A stretch of 64,000 nucleotides of DNA from Latescibacteria bacterium UBA6620 (GCA_002433075.1 DJHM01000056.1:99399-163398); one strand, 5' to 3'; shown: positions 15,312 to 25,201, numbered from the stretch's first letter. The notes: a model not told the origin generated them from the sequence alone. Translations and numbers: made by a program.

Positions 15312-16508
15312 CTATTCCGTTCGTTCGGAGATCGTGCCGGTGGCGGTGTCCTTCAGCACCACCTTCGTCCTTCCGTCCGGCAGCTTCTCACGCTTCATCA
15401 CAACAAGACCGTCGAGTTCTTCGCGCTGGGCTTGAAGATCGGCCGTGGCATCCCCGCGCCACCCATCGATTTCAACCGACTCCCACTGACGTGTCTTTGC
15501 CGACCGATAACACGCGTCGATGACCGCGTTTACGATGTAGCCATCGTAGAACGTCTCCATCGGTAGACGACCCTCGTCCATCGCGTCGAACATCTCAGCG
15601 AACATCGGCGTGTATCCCAGCTCGCTGACCTCGTCCCCGACCGGGAACAGCCATCCGGTCTCCGTCTCTATCTTTTCGGATACGTATCCGCCGCTTCCGA
15701 CGTTCGTGAACATCTCGAATCCCGTTCGCAAAAAGTGGTCGAGCCAGATCGTGCCCTCTGTCCCCGACACTTCGTCGCGAAGATCCATCCCACCCCGGAA
15801 GGCCCAGCTTACCTCGAACTGTCCCATCGACCCATTTTCGAATCGAATCAGTCCAATTCCGTGGTCTTCCGCTTCGATCGGATGCACAAGCGTATCGGCC
15901 CAGCACATCACCTCAACGGGTTTCTGTCCCTTGCCGATGAAATTTCGAATGATCTCCACGCAGTGGCATCCCATATCGATGATGGCGCCACCCCCTGCCC
16001 GCTCGAGATCCCAGAACCATTCGCTATGGGGACCGGGGTGAGTTTCACGCGAGCGAACCCAGAGCACGCGGCCCAGCGCCCCCTTTCGGACAGATTCGAG
16101 AGAGCGCAGAGTTTTCGGAGGATAAACCAGATCCTCGAGATAGCCTGCGAAGACGCCCGCATCTTCGACCGTCGCCAGCATCTGCTTCGCCTCTTCCGCA
16201 GTACGACCCAGCGGCTTTGTACAGAGCACGGCCTTCCCCGCGCTTGCAGCGGCGTCGACCGCCTCCACGTGCAGGTCATTCGGAAGTCCGACGACCACCA
16301 CATCGACCTCATCCGTTTCCACAACCGGTCGCATATCCGTTGCCCACACGGGAATCCCGTTTTCTTCGGCAAACGATCGTGCCCGTTCTTCGGTACGGGA
16401 ATACACAGCGTGAACCCGATCCCTCCCGCGTCCCTGGTGCAGCGTCATCGTGTAGAATGTTCCGATCAGGCCGGTTCCCAGCATTGCAACCCGATGTCCG
16501 TCCGCCAT
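15312..16508 (-). CDS. Gfo/Idh/MocA family oxidoreductase
   Basis: 398 aa from the ATG at 16506-16508 (MADGHRVAMLGTGLIGTF), preceded by GGAGGG; an upstream start at 16577 adds 23 poorly conserved residues. Rossmann GxGxxG (GTGLIG) and catalytic KP pair (VLCTKPLG). The C-terminal domain has GGGAIIDMGCHCVEI and ENGSMGQFEVSWAF, as in glucose-fructose oxidoreductase relatives. It converges on the cyclase gene with only 3 bases between. A dehydrogenase for a sugar or inositol, substrate unknown. Confidence 0.92.
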   Translation of the reverse strand: MADGHRVAMLGTGLIGTFYTMTLHQGRGRDRVHAVYSRTEERARSFAEENGIPVWATDMRPVVETDEVDVVVVGLPNDLHVEAVDAAASAGKAVLCTKPLGRTAEEAKQMLATVEDAGVFAGYLEDLVYPPKTLRSLESVRKGALGRVLWVRSRETHPGPHSEWFWDLERAGGGAIIDMGCHCVEIIRNFIGKGQKPVEVMCWADTLVHPIEAEDHGIGLIRFENGSMGQFEVSWAFRGGMDLRDEVSGTEGTIWLDHFLRTGFEMFTNVGSGGYVSEKIETETGWLFPVGDEVSELGYTPMFAEMFDAMDEGRLPMETFYDGYIVNAVIDACYRSAKTRQWESVEIDGWRGDATADLQAQREELDGLVVMKREKLPDGRTKVVLKDTATGTISERTE

Positions 16509-16674
16509 CAACACCCTCCTCTCAACCGGTGTGAACCACAGCCCGATGAACTTAGCCCGCCTGGGGAGCCCCTGCAATCCCTTTCCGGACGAGAAACGGG
16601 GCGCCGGCCGCCCTCGACCGACACCCCGTCTTTACGTCACGCATTGATCTCCAGGCATGACAGGTAGGAGGGCT

Positions 16675-17369
16675 TCAGAAAACCGTCAACAACCCCAGGC
16701 CTCCGGGGGCTGGAACGATCTGAATCCGTTCCGATCGAAGATTAACAGATCGCCCGATAACGATTCCGATCGCGGCCCCGGCGATGACGTCGGACAGATG
16801 ATGCACGTTCTCTTCCATCCGACCCAGCGCGGTCAACGCGCCTACCACATACAGTGGGCTCACACCTTCCAGCCATACCCTTCCCTGAACACCTCGGCCA
16901 ATGCGAAACTGTTGGCTGTGTGGCCTGATGGAAAGGATCGTCGGTTGCTCCCGTCCGACCTTTCCCGCCCCACGCCCAACTTGATGGGTAGCACGACGAC
17001 CTGCACTTAGAGAAGCGCTCTGAGTGAACCCCCACCCAGGGACGACAGTCGATCGCGTCCCGTCGCTCGCCCAATACTCCACGTCAGGAAGGCTGTAGGC
17101 AGATTGAAGCTCGAGGACCCGTAAATGTTGGTGCCGTCCGTGACCTCCAGCAGGGGGTTCCCCTCGAACTGCCCGACCGCTCGCTGGTCGTAGCTTTGCC
17201 AGGCGAGACTTGCCAGACCAAACCCCGCGGACAGAAGGAGGACATTCTCCTTGTCGATCAGCGACTTTGCATCCTGTTGCAGACTCGTCGCGCGAGCTCC
17301 CTCGGTGGGCCCCGTGAGACACCCTAAGTCGAAAAGCCAGATCCACATTCTCTTCACGTTTTCTGCCAT
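16675..17369 (-). pseudogene. PAP2-family phosphatase, disrupted by a stop and a frameshift
   Basis: Membrane-type phosphatidic acid phosphatase (PAP2) with its motifs split. The first 120 codons (17369-17010) are N-terminal. An in-frame TAA at 17007-17009 interrupts, after which the same frame continues with KLGVGRERS and the key motif FPSGHTANSFALAEVF (about 16870-16960). A frameshift near 16862-16900 moves the third motif (GRMEENVHHLSDVIAGAAIG) to another frame ending at 16675. An intact protein would be about 230 aa. Two independent lesions argue for a dead gene, but assembly errors are not excluded. Confidence 0.8.
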
Positions 17370-17405
17370 CCGGTTTGAGATTGGGAAGGGCTGATCCGAG
17401 AAACT

Positions 17406-17960
17406 TCAGTTCCACAGACTGAAGCGTCTGGCGATTTCCTTCAGATCGCCCTGCATCGTCGCGACCCCGAAATAAACTTTCTTCATATAGTCGATGGCTC
17501 CAGAAAGGTGTTCAAACTCCCGAGCCAGTATTTCATAGGGCCCGGGTCGAAACCCCAGACCCCTTTCGAGTCCTGCCGTGGCCCGATATGCTCTGGGACC
17601 CGTTTCCAGATAGAAATCGAGGTAGCCATACCGTTCGACGTAGGCTCGGAAGATGCCAGACATAAAGAGCGCGTAGTCCCCCGTGTGGCGTTGCACATCG
17701 ATCGTGTACGAGACGCCATCCTCCATTGTCTTTGCTCGGTCGCCTTCGATCAACAGCTCCACGACCGTCTCGATTCCCCGCCCACCAGGGTCTTTGATTC
17801 GAAAGAGCGCGTCTGTTCTGACAAACCGGCAGAGCAGGTCTCTGACGTAGCCACGTAGCTGCGGATTGCCGACCTGTAAATCATCAAAGCTCCGTTGGAC
17901 CAGATCTCCGAAGAGTCGCCCCAACGAGGATTTCGGTACCTCTTCGAATTCAGAGAACAT
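17406..17960 (-). CDS. Hypothetical protein
   Basis: I do not recognise this 184 aa protein. It is soluble, mixed alpha/beta, without signal peptide, and rich in aromatic and charged residues (YALFMSGIFRAYVERYGYLDFYLETGPRAY is characteristic, split here as YALFMSGIFRAYVERYGY and LDFYLETG). No cofactor or catalytic motif is evident. It lies 36 nt upstream of the disrupted PAP2 gene and likely shares its transcript. ATG at 17960. Confidence 0.7.
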   Translation of the reverse strand: MFSEFEEVPKSSLGRLFGDLVQRSFDDLQVGNPQLRGYVRDLLCRFVRTDALFRIKDPGGRGIETVVELLIEGDRAKTMEDGVSYTIDVQRHTGDYALFMSGIFRAYVERYGYLDFYLETGPRAYRATAGLERGLGFRPGPYEILAREFEHLSGAIDYMKKVYFGVATMQGDLKEIARRFSLWN

Positions 17961-18088
17961 CGACCGGCCTCTTCCCCGAGGAAATCAAGCCTTGACGTGA
18001 AGGATGCCTACGAGCCACTTTGGATGATTAACCTATGAGTACGACGCCCGAATCCGAGGGTCAAGTCCACAACTCAATCGGAGCTCCC

Positions 18089-18832
18089 GTGACAGAAGAA
18101 CAGAAGTATCTCTTCGACCTGAACGGATACCTCGTCCTCAATCAGGTCGTCCCACAGGATGTCGTCGCAGCCTGCAATGAAGCGCTCGATCGCTACGAGG
18201 CGATGGATGAAGCCAACTACCCGCCTCCGCTCAGGCTGGGTAACACGCGTACGGACCAGAATCTCTACATCTCGAATATTCTCGAGGGGGATCCCGTCTT
18301 CCGTCCACTCATTGACCTTCCCGAAGTCATCAACGCGGTAGAAACCGTCAGCGGATCGACCTTCCGTCTGAACCATACCTACACGATCTATCGTTGGGGA
18401 GGTGGCTACACCGGCCTGCATATGCACGGCACGCCGATCATCGACAAGTGTCAATACCGATGTGAAAACGGCCAGATCGTGTCGACCCTGACTAAAGCCG
18501 TGTTTCCGATGATCGACTGTGATGAAGAGGACGGTTGCTTCGCTGTCATCCCCGGTGCCCACAAGTCGAGTTTCCCAAGACCCTGGGGCCCGCATCCGGA
18601 CGAAAACCCCGCACTCGTTCCGGTTCCGGCAAAAGCGGGAGATTGCATTCTCTTCACCGAAGCCCTTACCCACGGGTCCGTCGTCAACACATCGGGAAAA
18701 CCCAGGCGAACCCTCTATTACTGTTATAGCATCGGTTGGATGCGCGATTGGGGGGGGCAGCATCTTCGGTTCAGCGAGACCATCAACGACGGCCTCTCGT
18801 CTGCCCAGCAAGAGATCATCCAGCTCAAGTAG
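18089..18832 (+). CDS. Phytanoyl-CoA dioxygenase (PhyH) family protein with HxH iron motif
   Basis: 247 aa from the GTG at 18089-18091, chosen because GGAG lies 5 nt upstream and the product then begins MTEEQKYLFDLNGYLVL, the usual PhyH N-terminus; an ATG at 18035 would add 18 residues. Iron ligands appear as His111-Met-His113 (GLHMHGTP) in place of HxD, with the distal His195 (ALTHGSVV) and Arg206 (KPRRTLYY) for 2-oxoglutarate. A sulfotransferase gene follows 86 nt downstream. Substrate unknown. Confidence 0.88.
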   Translation: MTEEQKYLFDLNGYLVLNQVVPQDVVAACNEALDRYEAMDEANYPPPLRLGNTRTDQNLYISNILEGDPVFRPLIDLPEVINAVETVSGSTFRLNHTYTIYRWGGGYTGLHMHGTPIIDKCQYRCENGQIVSTLTKAVFPMIDCDEEDGCFAVIPGAHKSSFPRPWGPHPDENPALVPVPAKAGDCILFTEALTHGSVVNTSGKPRRTLYYCYSIGWMRDWGGQHLRFSETINDGLSSAQQEIIQLK

Positions 18833-18918
18833 GTCGGATTTTACATAGATGTTGACCTCGTTCGGGTGGACGGATATGGTCTGCCATCATCGGCTCCCGA
18901 TCAACGCACGAGGAATTC

Positions 18919-19635
18919 ATGTCATTGATTACAATCATCGGTCGCGGTCACTCCGGAACCCGGGCGATCTCACACACGCTTTATGCCAGTGGCGTGTATA
19001 TGGGCCGCACGCTCAACCGCTCCGGCGACAAAGTACCTCCGGAGGAGATGTACGACGCGTGCCGTGTCCTGGCCCATTACGTCAAGTGGAACGGAGACCT
19101 CTCCTGGGACTTCTCGTCGCTCCACGAAATGGATATCGATCCGGAGTGGGAACAGTTGATCGACAGCTACTTGAGCGACGTCCTCAATGACCGATCGGAA
19201 CACGTGGGATGGAAGATTCCAGAAACGACGCTCGTTTATCCCTGGATCGCACGTAAGTTCCCCGACGCGAAATTCATCCACTGGGTGAGGGATCCACGCG
19301 ACAGCATCATCAGCCGTCATAAAACCGACGACCTGAGGGACTTCGACATCGAGTATCCCCCTACCGACGATGTTCGCGAGATGCGGGCCATCTCCTGGTA
19401 CTATCAGTACCAGATAATGCAGGCGACCCCTCCCCCGAAGAACGTGCTTCCGGTTCGGTTCGAGGATTTCGTTCTCAAGCACGAAGAGACGCTCGAACGG
19501 CTCGAAGCCTTCCTCGAGATTCCACTCGCCAGGATCATCGTCCGCAAGGACCCGGTCGGACGTTGGAAAACAGACACCGAACGTCATCACTTCGACTTCT
19601 TCGACGAGGCGATGTCGTTTCACGGATACTCGTAG
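18919..19635 (+). CDS. Sulfotransferase family protein
   Basis: 238 aa cytosolic-type sulfotransferase. The PAPS 5'-phosphosulfate loop is GRGHSGTR at 8-15. The 3'-phosphate motif is FIHWVRDPRDSIISRHK. The C-terminal GRWKTDTERHHFDFF resembles the end of the family, where the last helix packs on PAPS. It transfers sulfate from PAPS to a hydroxyl or amine of an unknown acceptor. AGGAATTC precedes the ATG. A sulfatase is encoded elsewhere in the window (53736). Confidence 0.88.
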   Translation: MSLITIIGRGHSGTRAISHTLYASGVYMGRTLNRSGDKVPPEEMYDACRVLAHYVKWNGDLSWDFSSLHEMDIDPEWEQLIDSYLSDVLNDRSEHVGWKIPETTLVYPWIARKFPDAKFIHWVRDPRDSIISRHKTDDLRDFDIEYPPTDDVREMRAISWYYQYQIMQATPPPKNVLPVRFEDFVLKHEETLERLEAFLEIPLARIIVRKDPVGRWKTDTERHHFDFFDEAMSFHGYS

Positions 19636-19675
19636 GATCAATGGTGACAGATAGAACTCGACCAGGGGAGAGACG

Positions 19676-20644
19676 ATGAAGCTCGGAATCGGTTTTCCGC
19701 AGCGCGAAATGACGGACGCCAACCTGCGATACGCTCAACAGTTGGGCGTAACCCACGTGATCGCGCATTCACCGCGCCTGGGGGATCACGGCTATCACGA
19801 GCTCGATGCGCTGATGGCGATGAGGAAGCACGTCGAGTCGTTCGGGATGACCCTGGAGGGTCTGGAGAACCTGCCCCACGATCATTGGGACTGCATCGTC
19901 GAGTGGAAGGATGGTCGCGAGGAGCAGATGAAGAACGTCCAGCAGACTCTCGAAAACATGGGACGCGCTGGCATTCCGATTCTGGGCTACTACTTTGGAC
20001 TCGCTGGGGTCTGGGGGCACTGGCGAAACTATGATGGCGGTGGGGGGAGAGGGGGAGCCAATGTCAAGAGTTTCGACGTCGATCGTATTCCCGAAGCCCC
20101 TGATCACGAAGCCGCGCCTGTCTCCGTCGAAGAGATGTGGGACCGGTTCACGTGGTTCCTCAAACGCGCCGTCCCGGTTGCGGAAAGCGCGGGTGTTAAA
20201 CTCGCTGCCCATCAGGACGACCCGCCCGTAGAGATGTTGCGCGGTACTGGACGCCTCCTCACGAACCACGATGCGATGCAACGGCTGATCGATCTTGTAC
20301 CAAGTCCAAGCAACGGCCTCGAATTCTGTCAGGGCACGGTCTCGGAAATGGGATCCGATCGGGCGGTCGACGCGATCCGGCGGTTCGCCGGCCAGGGCAA
20401 GATCTTCTACGTGCACTTTCGCAACATCAAGGGCGAATACCTGAAGTTCGACGAAGTCTTTCTGGATGAGGGGGACGTCGATCCGCTGGAGGCGATGCGG
20501 GCTTACAAGGAGGCGGGGTTCGAGGGCGTGATGACCCCCGACCACTGCCCCGTCATAGAGGGGGAAGGCAGCTACCGTCACCGGGGGATGGCGTTTTCTC
20601 TCGGCTATATGCGAGCGCTGATGCAGACGGTCGAGAAGGAGTAA
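19676..20644 (+). CDS. Mannonate dehydratase-like TIM-barrel protein
   Basis: 322 aa. UxuA family features are present: LAAHQDDPP, GLEFCQGTVSEMG, FYVHFRNIKG and MTPDHCP, in the order expected for the metal site. D-mannonate dehydratase converts D-mannonate to 2-keto-3-deoxygluconate in hexuronate catabolism. A GGGAGAG ribosome-binding site precedes the ATG. It is somewhat shorter than E. coli UxuA (about 394 aa) and resembles the compact bacterial homologues, so a related sugar-acid substrate remains possible. It fits the other sugar-acid genes of the window. Confidence 0.85.
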   Translation: MKLGIGFPQREMTDANLRYAQQLGVTHVIAHSPRLGDHGYHELDALMAMRKHVESFGMTLEGLENLPHDHWDCIVEWKDGREEQMKNVQQTLENMGRAGIPILGYYFGLAGVWGHWRNYDGGGGRGGANVKSFDVDRIPEAPDHEAAPVSVEEMWDRFTWFLKRAVPVAESAGVKLAAHQDDPPVEMLRGTGRLLTNHDAMQRLIDLVPSPSNGLEFCQGTVSEMGSDRAVDAIRRFAGQGKIFYVHFRNIKGEYLKFDEVFLDEGDVDPLEAMRAYKEAGFEGVMTPDHCPVIEGEGSYRHRGMAFSLGYMRALMQTVEKE

Positions 20645-20674
20645 GGTCTGGCAGGAGTTTAGAGACAGTCCTGT

Positions 20675-21685
20675 TTAGAATCCCACTTCGACCGTTACCT
20701 CCGAAAGTGACGGACTCAGGGTTGGGGAGAACCGCTCAATCGATACCTGGTACTGCAGATATCGATTCGGCGGTGAAGGGATTGGGTCGCCGGAACGGAA
20801 GGGCTCGCTCCACTCCGACCGAGACCACGGGGAAAGCGAGAATCCCTCAGGGGTTGCGGCAGATCGACTTCGGAAGACAACACGCTGAGAAGGCTCCGGG
20901 CGCCCGAAGATTTTGACTTCAGTCACAGAGAAGTGATTGCTGCCTGTATAAGGCTTATGCCAGACCAGACGAACACATCGGGCTCGCCTTGGGCTTTCCG
21001 AGATCTTCAGGGTGTATAGTTGGTTTCTATGCAGATGAGCCCTCTTGGGGGCGTACCCGACCCCGAATTCGCTAAACTCCTTGCAGTCCAAACTCGTGAA
21101 TGCCTCGGCGGCGTCGATATAGTTGTCCGTGTAGTAAAACCTTCCGAGCGTTTCGACATCCTGAATCCAGACAACCTCCTGAAAGTCAAAATCGACAGAA
21201 GCCCTACCGTAGCCACCCTTCCCCAGTTGGAAGGCGGGCGTGCGATCGTCCTGATCCGTGAGCAGTCCCTGATTTCTCTCATAAAAATCCTTCCCTGTGT
21301 CGCCTGAACCCGATTTCGGTTTGTAGTGATACGTCAGGGATAGCTCGAGACTCCGATCGGTGAGGCAGTAGAGGCTGTCCCGTGGCCTCCTCAACTGGCT
21401 TATGACATTGTTTCCTGAGGCCTGGAGATCGTAGGCGTGTGTCGCGGCACGGAGCACTCCGAAGGAGCCAGTCGTGCTGGGTAAGAGAATTGGCGTTGAA
21501 ACCGCACTGCCAGAGGCCTCGAACGACCCACTGGACGACGCAAGTACCAGGTAGCTCGTGTCCAGGATTTGCAGATCCCTGTTTTCGGAAACTGACTCCT
21601 CTCTGATGTCGTGAGAGATTCTGTCACCTTGTGGAAGGCACGAAGACAGAATCAGAATCATCCAACACAGATCTGTTTTACGCAT
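20675..21685 (-). CDS. Lipoprotein with discoidin-like beta-sandwich domains, unknown function
   Basis: 336 aa. A short signal ends in a lipobox LILSSC (Cys16). The middle region is beta-rich with GRFYYTDNYIDAAEAF, and ARCVRLVWHKPYTGSN...FSVTEVKIFGRPE resembles an F5/8 type C (discoidin) fold. The C-terminal SPWSRSEWSEPFRSG...PPNRYLQYQVSIE resembles beta-sandwich segments found with sugar-binding proteins. The start is one base after the stop of the GT39-like membrane protein, suggesting co-translation. Probably an outer-surface protein; ligand unknown. Confidence 0.7.
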   Translation of the reverse strand: MRKTDLCWMILILSSCLPQGDRISHDIREESVSENRDLQILDTSYLVLASSSGSFEASGSAVSTPILLPSTTGSFGVLRAATHAYDLQASGNNVISQLRRPRDSLYCLTDRSLELSLTYHYKPKSGSGDTGKDFYERNQGLLTDQDDRTPAFQLGKGGYGRASVDFDFQEVVWIQDVETLGRFYYTDNYIDAAEAFTSLDCKEFSEFGVGYAPKRAHLHRNQLYTLKISESPRRARCVRLVWHKPYTGSNHFSVTEVKIFGRPEPSQRVVFRSRSAATPEGFSLSPWSRSEWSEPFRSGDPIPSPPNRYLQYQVSIERFSPTLSPSLSEVTVEVGF

Positions 21686-21686
21686 T

Positions 21687-23867
21687 CTACTCTCTACTGT
21701 CGGCGGCGAGGATCTCCACGCCGTAGAAGTCTATGCAAGGGGAGATATGTGCTTCGAGGCGATCGGCATCCATTGGCTCCACAATCAGCGTACGTTCTTC
21801 ACCAGCCCTAGCCTGGATAAACGCCTTGCCGAGTAGAGGATCGGCACTCACACTTGCGTATCCATTCTCGTAGACGTGGATCTCCCCTATCTGTTTTCCG
21901 TCCATCCTGATTTCTCTTATCTCTCGAAGATCGCTCTCAGCAGGTAGGAGGGGCCCTCGCAACATTGCCTGAACCGTGATGCGCTCCGGCTCAGCTGGAG
22001 CCTCAAAATCGAATTTAAAGCTCTGCATCTCATCCGAATTCACAAGAACATCTCCGACGACCTCCGTTCCCAAGCTAACCAGTATCCTGATGGGCATCCC
22101 GGCCCCCGGGGCCAGAGAGGCAGTAACCGAAATCGAACAGGCCCCCTGAGGCACTACCAGGGGAGCCGAGACCTCTCCATTAATGGGCAACCGCCACTGA
22201 CCTTCCTCTGTTTCCAACCCGGTTTCGTGAACGAAGTCTATCACAGGATGCAGTGACCTCTTGAACGGAGCGTACAAGCGAAGGCGCGGACCTTCTTGAA
22301 AGCCGGGCTGGTGGTAGGCGCTGGCAGCGATTTCTTTCACCAGAACCGCGTCAGAGCCGAGCCGCCCCCAAGTCTTTTGTCCGGGTGCTATGCTGGTGAT
22401 CAGGATGTAGTCATAATTCTTCAGGATGGACTCGTAGAAATCCTCAGTGATGTCTTGTTTACCCGCGCTCGTAACTTTGAATTTCTTCGAGTCAGGTCTG
22501 ACCGCTGTCGTAAATATGCGCGAACCAGAAGGCAGGTACGCGTTGATCCAATCCAACATCACCCTTCCAATTGGGGCGCCCCCAAGCCCGTTAACGTATC
22601 GGATTTTTCCATCAACCGGCGAAATCATCAACAGGACCAGCAGCCCAAGTGTCAGAAAGTTCCGCATTCTCCAGGAATCAAACCATCGAGGTCCAATCCT
22701 GCATCGACTGGACACAGTTTCTGAGAAGAAGCCGACTGTGATATCGATAAAGAGCGCTGAAACCAGGGCGGCACCAGGGACGATCGCTTGGAACATGTAA
22801 ACATAGCCGCCTGGCAGTGTGTGAAAGTTGGCCACGATAAACATCAACGGGAGAGATAGCACCAGCAGTTCCTCTCTTCGACGGCGAACCAGAATCAGAA
22901 TGATGCCGGCAACAAAGGATTCTCTGAATCCGACCCCCAGATTCAGGGTCAATGTCTTGAAGAAGAACAGACTAAACCGCTCCACCCCGAAAGGAACTGC
23001 GAAGTTGGTCTGGGACTTCATCAGAAGGTGAAAAGCACCAATTGTGGAAGGAAAGTCCAACAGAAAGTAGGGTACCGCCACCAGGAAGGCGACAACCGCT
23101 GCGCCAACGCTCCAGCCGAACCTGCCAATGGAGAAAAACTGAGCAGTGGAAGATGCCCGCAGCAGATGGCCCGCTACAATTGGGACAGCCGCGAAGACTC
23201 CCGAGTACTTGCTGGCTGTCGCGAAACCGGCGAGCCAACCCGCAAGGATGTAGTCCTTCCTCGCACCCTTTGTCAGAATCCGGAAACAGTAATAAAAGGA
23301 CAGCAGCGTGAAGAGCGTGGCGTGAGTGTCGTACATACCAATCTTGCTCCAGACGAAATGGTATTCGGAAACACTCACGATCGCTGCTGCAGTAAGTCCA
23401 ACCCTCGCGTTGAAGATCGAACGCCCAATGTAGTAGACCGCAATAACCGCCAAGCTGCCCGACACAACAGAAAGCAGTCTCGAGATCGCAAGTAAGACGG
23501 ATAGAGTACCTACCTGGAACTCGAGGATAAACTGGGAAATGGTATGAAAGGAACCCACAGCAAGACCAACCAGGTAGACCGCATAGGCTACGAAGTAAGT
23601 CAGGTATTCGGGGAGGTCAGGCATGACGAGACTTCCGCCCTGCCACCTCGGGTACCAGTTTCCTTCGATGAGAAACAGAGAATTCACACTGTGAACAATG
23701 TAGTATTCGTCGAATCCCTTCAGAACCGTAGGTGACCCGAGGCCGATGTTCCAGACTCTTAAACCGAACGCGCACAGGAACACAACCCACGCAATCCCGT
23801 CGAATATCGCATCGTCGATACGCTTGGATTGAAGCGTTGCGTCATCGGGAGTAGCCTGATGAGCCAT
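21687..23867 (-). CDS. GT39-like (ArnT/PMT-type) integral membrane glycosyltransferase
   Basis: 726 aa from the ATG at 23865-23867 (MAHQATPDD), with GGGAAG upstream; the longer reading from 23975 would overlap the GNAT gene. Roughly a dozen hydrophobic helices occupy the first 430 residues. The first loop has the acidic motif GFDEYYIVHSV typical of GT-C enzymes that use polyprenyl-phosphate sugars. Helix loops contain ISRLLSVVSGSLAVIAVYYIG and SEYHFVWSKIGMYDTHAT as in the ArnT/PMT family. The C-terminal 250 residues are a soluble beta-rich region. Likely glycosylates an extracytoplasmic target; partnered with the lipoprotein downstream. Confidence 0.85.
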   Translation of the reverse strand: MAHQATPDDATLQSKRIDDAIFDGIAWVVFLCAFGLRVWNIGLGSPTVLKGFDEYYIVHSVNSLFLIEGNWYPRWQGGSLVMPDLPEYLTYFVAYAVYLVGLAVGSFHTISQFILEFQVGTLSVLLAISRLLSVVSGSLAVIAVYYIGRSIFNARVGLTAAAIVSVSEYHFVWSKIGMYDTHATLFTLLSFYYCFRILTKGARKDYILAGWLAGFATASKYSGVFAAVPIVAGHLLRASSTAQFFSIGRFGWSVGAAVVAFLVAVPYFLLDFPSTIGAFHLLMKSQTNFAVPFGVERFSLFFFKTLTLNLGVGFRESFVAGIILILVRRRREELLVLSLPLMFIVANFHTLPGGYVYMFQAIVPGAALVSALFIDITVGFFSETVSSRCRIGPRWFDSWRMRNFLTLGLLVLLMISPVDGKIRYVNGLGGAPIGRVMLDWINAYLPSGSRIFTTAVRPDSKKFKVTSAGKQDITEDFYESILKNYDYILITSIAPGQKTWGRLGSDAVLVKEIAASAYHQPGFQEGPRLRLYAPFKRSLHPVIDFVHETGLETEEGQWRLPINGEVSAPLVVPQGACSISVTASLAPGAGMPIRILVSLGTEVVGDVLVNSDEMQSFKFDFEAPAEPERITVQAMLRGPLLPAESDLREIREIRMDGKQIGEIHVYENGYASVSADPLLGKAFIQARAGEERTLIVEPMDADRLEAHISPCIDFYGVEILAADSRE

Positions 23868-23965
23868 ATCTATCTTCCCAGTGAAATGCGTGAATTCGAC
23901 ACTGAATCGCTCGGATCGAAGTGAGGAGTTGATTCCTGGGCCAGGGTCAGCCCCCTGGTGATTGC

Positions 23966-25192
23966 CTATCCCCAAACACCAGTGGCTGTCCCTTGCACGG
24001 GGAACATCGCGCCCAACAGATCTCTTTCTCTCGACGGTTCGCGCACAACCTGGTCGACCGACGTCAAGCCCAGCAGAAGTCTACAGAATCCCTCCTGACT
24101 CAGGTCGATCGTTTCTCCCTTGGGGTCCGCTATCACCGCTGTTCCCCCCCCCCACTCCACTCCCACCGTCTCTCCGTGGACTCTGATCGCCAGCTGGCCG
24201 GGATCGCGACACGCGTCTTCCAGTCTTGTCTGGATCGTCGGCCGCACCGCCTCCATCAACAATCGAGGATTCAACACCTGAAGCATATTTCCGCCTTCCG
24301 ACGACTGCCACTGCGTCACGATGAACCCTGCGCTCGAATCACGGTAGAGATCGTACAGCGCGGAGTCGAGCGGCAATCTCGCGCTCACAGATTCCGCCCC
24401 GACCATTTTCGCCCGACGAAGCGTGTATCTGATCACCTCGCCCAGTGCCTCGATCCTATCCGGATCCGCGGCTGCGCCCTGAATCGACACGGCCGTCGTA
24501 AAGCGGGTGTAGGGCGGCGGCTTCTCTGACGCAAGAAGGTAGGCGATCACCCGCCCGTCTTCCTCATAGACAATCGACCACGGATCATCGCTTTTCTCCC
24601 CGAATCGTCTCTCAGGTAGCGCACCCGTTCGCTCTCGGTTGAACGCTCGGTAGAGATTCCCGCATACCGTCTTGTCTCGGGTGCCGTCGTAAGGACGAAT
24701 CTTCTTGTCTTCGTCAGGCCGATCGAGAAATGAAACCGGGTCCGTGAAGCCACCTCGCGACGTCAGTCCCGACAGCGCGAAATCGATATAGCCCCGCGGG
24801 AACGGTACCCACCCGAAGCGTTCGTAGAAGCGCCGGTAGCCGCCGAGCCTTGACAGGTGCAAACCGTCCTCCCGAAGGGTCTTCACGACGGCTTCCATCA
24901 TCTCCGTCCCAAGACCCTGCCCGTGACGTTCCGCGAGGATCCCCACCTCGCCGACATCGCCCTTTGTCACGATCGACGCCCCGACCTGGATCTCTTCCAC
25001 CCTCACGTGGAGAGCGCCCACTACAGCGCCGTTCACAGTGTAGACGTAGTGTTCGTCCAGGTGGTTCTCGACGTCCTCCCGGAGGTGCTCGTACCTGGGC
25101 GTCCCGGCTTCACAGCCAAAGGCCGAAGTGATCGTCGCCAGTACGACTTCCCCCTCGTCAGACTCTGCTCTTCGAAAGGTCTTCTCGCTCAT
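23966..25192 (-). CDS. GNAT N-acetyltransferase, Eis-like
   Basis: 408 aa. The N-terminal GNAT domain (about 15-150) has the acetyl-CoA loop VGEVGILAERHGQGLGTEMM and the SRLGGYRRFYERFGWVPFP segment. A second GNAT-like domain and a C-terminal SCP2-like domain follow (to 408), the architecture of Eis-type acetyltransferases. Eis proteins acetylate lysines and aminoglycosides; the substrate here is unknown. It ends just before the start of the GT39-like gene and lies 9 nt after the SDR start in the leftward direction. Confidence 0.83.
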   Translation of the reverse strand: MSEKTFRRAESDEGEVVLATITSAFGCEAGTPRYEHLREDVENHLDEHYVYTVNGAVVGALHVRVEEIQVGASIVTKGDVGEVGILAERHGQGLGTEMMEAVVKTLREDGLHLSRLGGYRRFYERFGWVPFPRGYIDFALSGLTSRGGFTDPVSFLDRPDEDKKIRPYDGTRDKTVCGNLYRAFNRERTGALPERRFGEKSDDPWSIVYEEDGRVIAYLLASEKPPPYTRFTTAVSIQGAAADPDRIEALGEVIRYTLRRAKMVGAESVSARLPLDSALYDLYRDSSAGFIVTQWQSSEGGNMLQVLNPRLLMEAVRPTIQTRLEDACRDPGQLAIRVHGETVGVEWGGGTAVIADPKGETIDLSQEGFCRLLLGLTSVDQVVREPSRERDLLGAMFPVQGTATGVWG

Positions 25193-25201
25193 CGCTAATG
25201 C

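Noticed and set aside
17007..17009. PAP2 stop as recoding
   Set aside because: It is TAA, and a second lesion (frameshift) follows.
23868..23975. Longer N-terminus for the GT39-like protein
   Set aside because: It would overlap the GNAT gene end and lacks a ribosome-binding site; the ATG at 23867 has one.
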